Source: Streptomyces sp. ADI96-02 (GTDB lineage: Bacteria > Actinomycetota > Actinomycetes > Streptomycetales > Streptomycetaceae). Taken from it: a DNA stretch of 64,000 nt. The notes below the pieces were generated by a model, which worked only from the letters and a program-made list of their open reading frames with translations, was not told the DNA's origin and searched no databases. Numbering within the stretch: the first letter of the stretch is position 1; every line of letters starts with the position of its first letter. Made by a program: the position numbers and the translations under genes. The stretch lies in NCBI RefSeq assembly GCF_003846185.1, contig NZ_ML123034.1:3601314-3665313 (forward strand), in the 5' to 3' direction. Of the stretch, positions 60,829 to 64,000 are shown in pieces.

Positions 60829-61760
60829 CAGGCGGATACCTCCGTGGCGAGTAGATCCCAGGCGAGCAGCCCTGCGCCCAGGCATCCGGCGGTGTCCCCG
60901 AGGGCCGCCGGGACGATGTGGGGCAGCTTCTGGAACGTGACGCGTTCCTCGACGGCCGCACGCAGTGGTGTGAACAAGGTTTCCCCCGCCTCGGCGAGAC
61001 CGCCACCGATGATGAGCGTGCGGGGGTCCAGCAGGGTGAGCGCGGTGACCAGGCCGACGGCGAGCGCGTCGACCGCGTTCCGCCAGACGCCGATCGCCGC
61101 CGGGTCGCCGGACTCGACGGCCTTGGCGCAGTCGGCGGCGTCGGCCCCGGGGTCGCCGCAGGCGGCGGCCCAGGCCCGGGTCACGGCGGAGGCGGAGGCC
61201 AGGGTCTCCAGACAGCCGCGCTGGCCGCAGCCGCAGTCCGGGCCGTCCGGCCGCACCACGATGTGGCCGATCTCGCCCGCGTATCCGTGCGCGCCCGCCT
61301 CGATGGCGCCCGCGATGCCGATGGCCCCGGCGATCCCGGTGCCGAGCGGCACGAAGAGGAAGCGGTCGGCGCCGCGGCCGGCCCCGATGCGGCCCTCGGC
61401 GAGGCCGCCGGTGCGCACGTCGTGGCCGAGGGCGACCGGGATGCCGCCGAGGCGTTCGCCGAGGAGGGTGCGCAGCGGTACGTCGCGCCAGCCCAGGTTC
61501 GCCGCGTACACCGCGATCCCCTTCCCGGCGTCGACGATGCCGGGCACGGCGACCCCGGCCGCGACCGCGCTCTCGCCGAAGTGCTCCTGCCCGTGGGCGC
61601 GCAGGTCCGCGGCGAACGCGAGGATGGTCTCGACGACCGCGTCGGGGCCGCGCTCCCGGCCCGTGGCCCGCCGCGCCTCGTGGAGGAGCGTGCCGTCGGT
61701 CCCGACCAGGGCGGCCTTCATTCCGGTGCCGCCCACATCGAGGGCGATGACATGTCTCAC
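60828..61760 (-). CDS. nagK: N-acetylglucosamine kinase (ROK family)
   Basis: 310 residues from GTG at 61760; no ribosome site precedes it, so it may be leaderless. ATP motif VIALDVGGTGMKAALVGTDG; ROK signature with zinc ligands GHIVVRPDGPDCGCGQRGCLE (one His, three Cys); LGTGIAGAIGIAGAIEAG; TLIIGGGLAEAG. It phosphorylates intracellular GlcNAc to GlcNAc-6-P. First gene of nagK-nagA. Confidence 0.94.
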   Translation of the reverse strand: MRHVIALDVGGTGMKAALVGTDGTLLHEARRATGRERGPDAVVETILAFAADLRAHGQEHFGESAVAAGVAVPGIVDAGKGIAVYAANLGWRDVPLRTLLGERLGGIPVALGHDVRTGGLAEGRIGAGRGADRFLFVPLGTGIAGAIGIAGAIEAGAHGYAGEIGHIVVRPDGPDCGCGQRGCLETLASASAVTRAWAAACGDPGADAADCAKAVESGDPAAIGVWRNAVDALAVGLVTALTLLDPRTLIIGGGLAEAGETLFTPLRAAVEERVTFQKLPHIVPAALGDTAGCLGAGLLAWDLLATEVSA

Positions 61761-61788
61761 AGGAGACAGTTTCGCCCGCCGACCCCAA

Positions 61789-61804
61789 AAAGGTCTAGTC
61801 CACT
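61789..61804. promoter_or_regulatory. dre-like DasR operator of nagKA
   Basis: AAAGGTCTAGTCCACT matches the DasR consensus at 13 of 16 positions, including GGTCTAG and CCACT. It ends 29 bp before the nagK start. nagKA is a known DasR target in S. coelicolor. Confidence 0.8.
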
Positions 61805-61866
61805 AGCGCGGTTTGTTGCGCATCCATACAAAATGATGAACGAGTGAAGGGTGGTCGTTTCCGACG

Positions 61867-61880
61867 GGAAAGCGCTGACA
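61867..61880. promoter_or_regulatory. LacI-family-type operator before the binding-protein gene
   Basis: GGAAAGCGCTGACA fits TGWAANCGNTNWCA, the general LacI/CcpA-type pattern, at all fixed positions but one. Which regulator, if any, is unknown. Confidence 0.4.
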
Positions 61881-61910
61881 TAGCGTCCCGAACCGCCCGG
61901 GGGTGCACAC

Positions 61911-61926
61911 GATGGTCTGGACCAAG
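61911..61926. promoter_or_regulatory. dre-like site before the sugar-binding protein gene
   Basis: GATGGTCTGGACCAAG has the core TGGTCTGGACCA, one base off a perfect 12-bp palindrome and off the dre core. It lies on the binding-protein side of the nagK divergent region, whose remaining bases 61927-62154 show no gene. Confidence 0.65.
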
Positions 61927-62154
61927 ATACGGTCTGCGGTCTCCGACTGCCAGGGGGCGTACGGCAGTTGGGGGCCTGCGGGGCCCTCGGGTGTTGCCGA
62001 AGCGATACGCCGGTGGTGTAGACCTTCGCCGCGGCGTAGGGGAAAATCGCAGTTCATCCGGACGGCGACGGCGCGGGTGGCGCCGCCGAGGCCGATGCCC
62101 GGACCGTACGGCGACCCTGTCGTCCGCCGTCCGCGAACCGGGTGATCGACGAGG

Positions 62155-63432
62155 ATGGGCGAGGCTGTGCAGCGGCGCTTGATGGGTCTGACCGCGGTGG
62201 TGGCCGCGCTGGGTATGACGGCAACGTTGTCGGGTTGCGGCGGTGAGACGGGCTCGGGCAAGGTGACGCTCGAACTGGTCGCCGCCGACTACGGCACCGG
62301 TTCGGCCAACAGCTCCGAGAAGTACTGGAACGCGGTCGCCGCGGGGTTCGAGAAGGAGAACCCCGACATCAAGGTCGACGTCAACGTCTACTCCTGGAAG
62401 GACGTCGACCGCGAGGTCGCCGAGATGGTGAAGGCGGGCAAGGCCCCCGACATCGCCCAGATCGGCGCGTACGCCGACTACGCCAAGGCCGGGAAGCTCT
62501 ACTCCGCCGACCAGATGCTCGCCATCCGCACCCAGGCGAACTTCCTTCCCTCGCTCACCGACGCGGGCAAGGTCGACGGCTCGCTGTACGGCCTCCCGTT
62601 CGTCGCCAGCACCCGGCTGCTCTTCTTCAACGAGAAGCTCTTCGACCAGGCCGGCCTCGACGCCCCGGAGACCTGGGACGACATCCAGAGCGACGCCGCC
62701 GCCCTGAAGCAGCGCGGCGTCGAGTACCCGTTCGCCCTGCCGCTCGGCCCGGAGGAGTCCCAGGCCGAGACGCTGATGTGGCTGCTCAGCGGCGGCGGCG
62801 GGTACACCGACGACGTCGGCGCGTACGACATCGACTCGGCGGAGAACATCGCGACCTTCCGCTGGCTCCGGGACAACCTGGTCGGCAAGGGCCTCACCGG
62901 CCCCGTCGAGCCGGGCGAACTCGACCGGGCGAAGGCGTTCGAGGCGTTCACCAAGGGCCAGGTCGGCATGCTCAACGGCCACCCCACGCTGATGGAGGAC
63001 GCCGAGGCCGAGGGCGTCGACGTCGGCATGGTGCCGCTGCCCGGCGTCGACGGCCCGAGCGAGGGCTCGATGGGCGTCGCCGACTGGATGATGGGCTTCA
63101 AGCAGAACGGCAACCGCGAAGCCGTCGGCAAGTTCTTCGACTACGCCTACTCCGACGAGAACGTCCTGACCTTCGCCGACCAGTACGACCTGCTCCCGGT
63201 GACCGGCAGCGCGTCCGCCGCGATGGAGACCGACACCAAGCACAAGCCGCTGCGCGACTTCCTGGCGGCGCTGCCGAACTCGCAGCTCTACCCGTTCGGC
63301 AAGACGTCCTGGGCCACGGCGAGCGAGTCGATCAAGAAGAACATCGGCGACGCGGTCGCGCCGGGCGGCAGCCCGGAGAGCGTGCTGGGCGCGATAGCGG
63401 CCGAGGCGACGCAGGCGGAGAACGCCGAGTAG
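62155..63432 (+). CDS. ABC sugar transporter solute-binding lipoprotein
   Basis: 425 residues from ATG at 62155 (GTG at 62167 possible). Lipobox LSGC after LTAVVAALGMTATL. The family 1 extracellular binding fold is clear: VAAGFEKENPDIKVDVNVYS, EMVKAGKAPDIAQIGAYADY, SLYGLPFVASTRLLFFNEKL, GVADWMMGFKQNGNREAVGK. Binds a sugar outside for import. No permease genes follow; the next gene is a DUF3263 protein, so it is an orphan here, probably relying on MsiK and permeases elsewhere. Divergent from nagKA with dre-like sites between, suggesting an aminosugar ligand. Confidence 0.9.
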   Translation: MGEAVQRRLMGLTAVVAALGMTATLSGCGGETGSGKVTLELVAADYGTGSANSSEKYWNAVAAGFEKENPDIKVDVNVYSWKDVDREVAEMVKAGKAPDIAQIGAYADYAKAGKLYSADQMLAIRTQANFLPSLTDAGKVDGSLYGLPFVASTRLLFFNEKLFDQAGLDAPETWDDIQSDAAALKQRGVEYPFALPLGPEESQAETLMWLLSGGGGYTDDVGAYDIDSAENIATFRWLRDNLVGKGLTGPVEPGELDRAKAFEAFTKGQVGMLNGHPTLMEDAEAEGVDVGMVPLPGVDGPSEGSMGVADWMMGFKQNGNREAVGKFFDYAYSDENVLTFADQYDLLPVTGSASAAMETDTKHKPLRDFLAALPNSQLYPFGKTSWATASESIKKNIGDAVAPGGSPESVLGAIAAEATQAENAE

Positions 63433-63527
63433 CGGTGGAGGCAGGGCCGGGGCGGGGAGCCGGGGCGGGCGCGGGGCCGGTACCGGGAGCGGTGTCGGTG
63501 TCCGTGTCGGAGGTTAGGTTGGGTGAT

Positions 63528-63848
63528 ATGACCGCTTCCGACCACGATCCCGCCGACCGGGCCGGTGACCCCTCCGACCGGGCCGATGACCCCGCGCCCG
63601 GGGCCGACCCCGGGTCCGAGGTCCGCGCGCTGTCCGCCCGGGAGCTGGCCATGCTCGCGCTGGAGCGGCGGTCGTGGGCCGGGCCCGGCGCGAAGGAGCG
63701 CGCGATCCGGGAGGAGCTGGGCCTCTCGCCGGTCCGCTACTACCAACTGCTGAACGCGCTGATCGAGGACGAGCGCGCCCTGCGGGAGGACCCGGTGACG
63801 GTGAACCGGCTGCGGCGCGTCCGGGCCGCCAGGCGAGGACGCCGCTGA
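63528..63848 (+). CDS. DUF3263 protein (small HTH-like)
   Basis: 106 residues from ATG at 63528 (AGGTTGGGTG upstream). An acidic Asp/Pro-rich first third is followed by LSARELAMLALERRSWAGPG, AKERAIREELGLSPVRYYQLL and NALIEDERALREDPVTVNRL, the DUF3263 domain, which resembles a sigma-4-type helix-turn-helix. Probably a DNA-binding regulator. Bases after the stop to the window end are CCGTCCGCCG-type simple repeats without a gene. Confidence 0.85.
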   Translation: MTASDHDPADRAGDPSDRADDPAPGADPGSEVRALSARELAMLALERRSWAGPGAKERAIREELGLSPVRYYQLLNALIEDERALREDPVTVNRLRRVRAARRGRR

Positions 63849-64000
63849 CGGGACGCCCGTCCGCCGCCCCCGTCCGCCGCCCCCGTCCGTCCGCCGTACC
63901 CGTTCGCCGCCCGTGCCCGTACCCTTCCGCCGGGCGAGTACGGCGAGGGCGTACGGCGAAGGCGTTCCGTGCTCGCGAGGACGCCGGTGTTCCGGGCGTA

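Overview
The window is chromosomal DNA of a Streptomyces-type actinomycete. The evidence is very high GC with strong third-position bias, many GTG starts, mycothiol and F420 enzymes, and a gene order I recognise from memory as close to the S. coelicolor core region around SCO4198-SCO4287: an XRE regulator, a P60 hydrolase, mshA, gpmA, phoU-phoRP, an LpqE-like lipoprotein, carD, ispD-ispF, cysS, rlmB, msiK, cdgB, nagKA and a sugar-binding lipoprotein. I ran no database search; family names come from reading motifs.

Layout. 1-11 kb: the edge of an RlmA/TlrB-type rRNA methyltransferase, an autoregulated-looking XRE regulator, an HbhA-like protein, a DUF2516 membrane protein, a REC-PP2C phosphatase, a P60 peptidoglycan hydrolase, a methyltransferase, mshA, a YbjN protein, a lipoprotein and a small toxin-antitoxin-like pair. 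11.3-17.2 kb is the accessory island: a 1012-residue STAND-like NTPase with a long repeat tail, a DUF4365 nuclease-like protein, and the scar of a lost integrative element (headless GntR gene fused end to end with a frameshifted integrase tail). 17.3-31 kb is conserved core: gpmA, a tiny cysteine-rich protein, the phosphate regulon switch phoU/phoR-phoP with its PHO box, and the carD-ispD-ispF-cysS-rlmB block.

32-33.7 kb holds msiK (the shared ATPase of sugar ABC transporters) with a DasR-type operator, and tRNA-Thr. 33.7-36.9 kb is a degraded stretch containing Rhs and NmrA-like gene remnants and strain-variable genes. 36.9-54 kb is an accessory arm: a GH12 cellulase under a CebR-type box, FAD enzymes, a rhomboid-like protease divergent from an APH6-like kinase, a PD-(D/E)XK-like protein, an HbpS-SenS-SenR haem/redox sensing unit, an ankyrin protein, a beta-propeller lipoprotein, M1 and M4 peptidases and TerD. 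54-64 kb returns to core: arfB, a flavin reductase, the diguanylate cyclase cdgB, a carbohydrate-binding membrane protein, a PfkB kinase, nagK-nagA and a divergent sugar-binding lipoprotein.

Two themes connect distant genes. First, aminosugar and cellulose use: dre-like operators occur before msiK, nagKA and the sugar-binding protein, and a CebR box before the cellulase, so the shared ATPase, a binding protein, catabolic enzymes and an exoenzyme appear linked by two sugar-sensing repressors. Second, at least five unrelated genes (ybjN-like, ispF, msiK, the GH12 gene and the flavin reductase gene) carry tandem duplications that include or directly adjoin their own stop codon and spread into the 3' flank. 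The most plausible undescribed system is the STAND-repeat NTPase plus DUF4365 protein beside the dead integrative element, which has the look of a defence locus.
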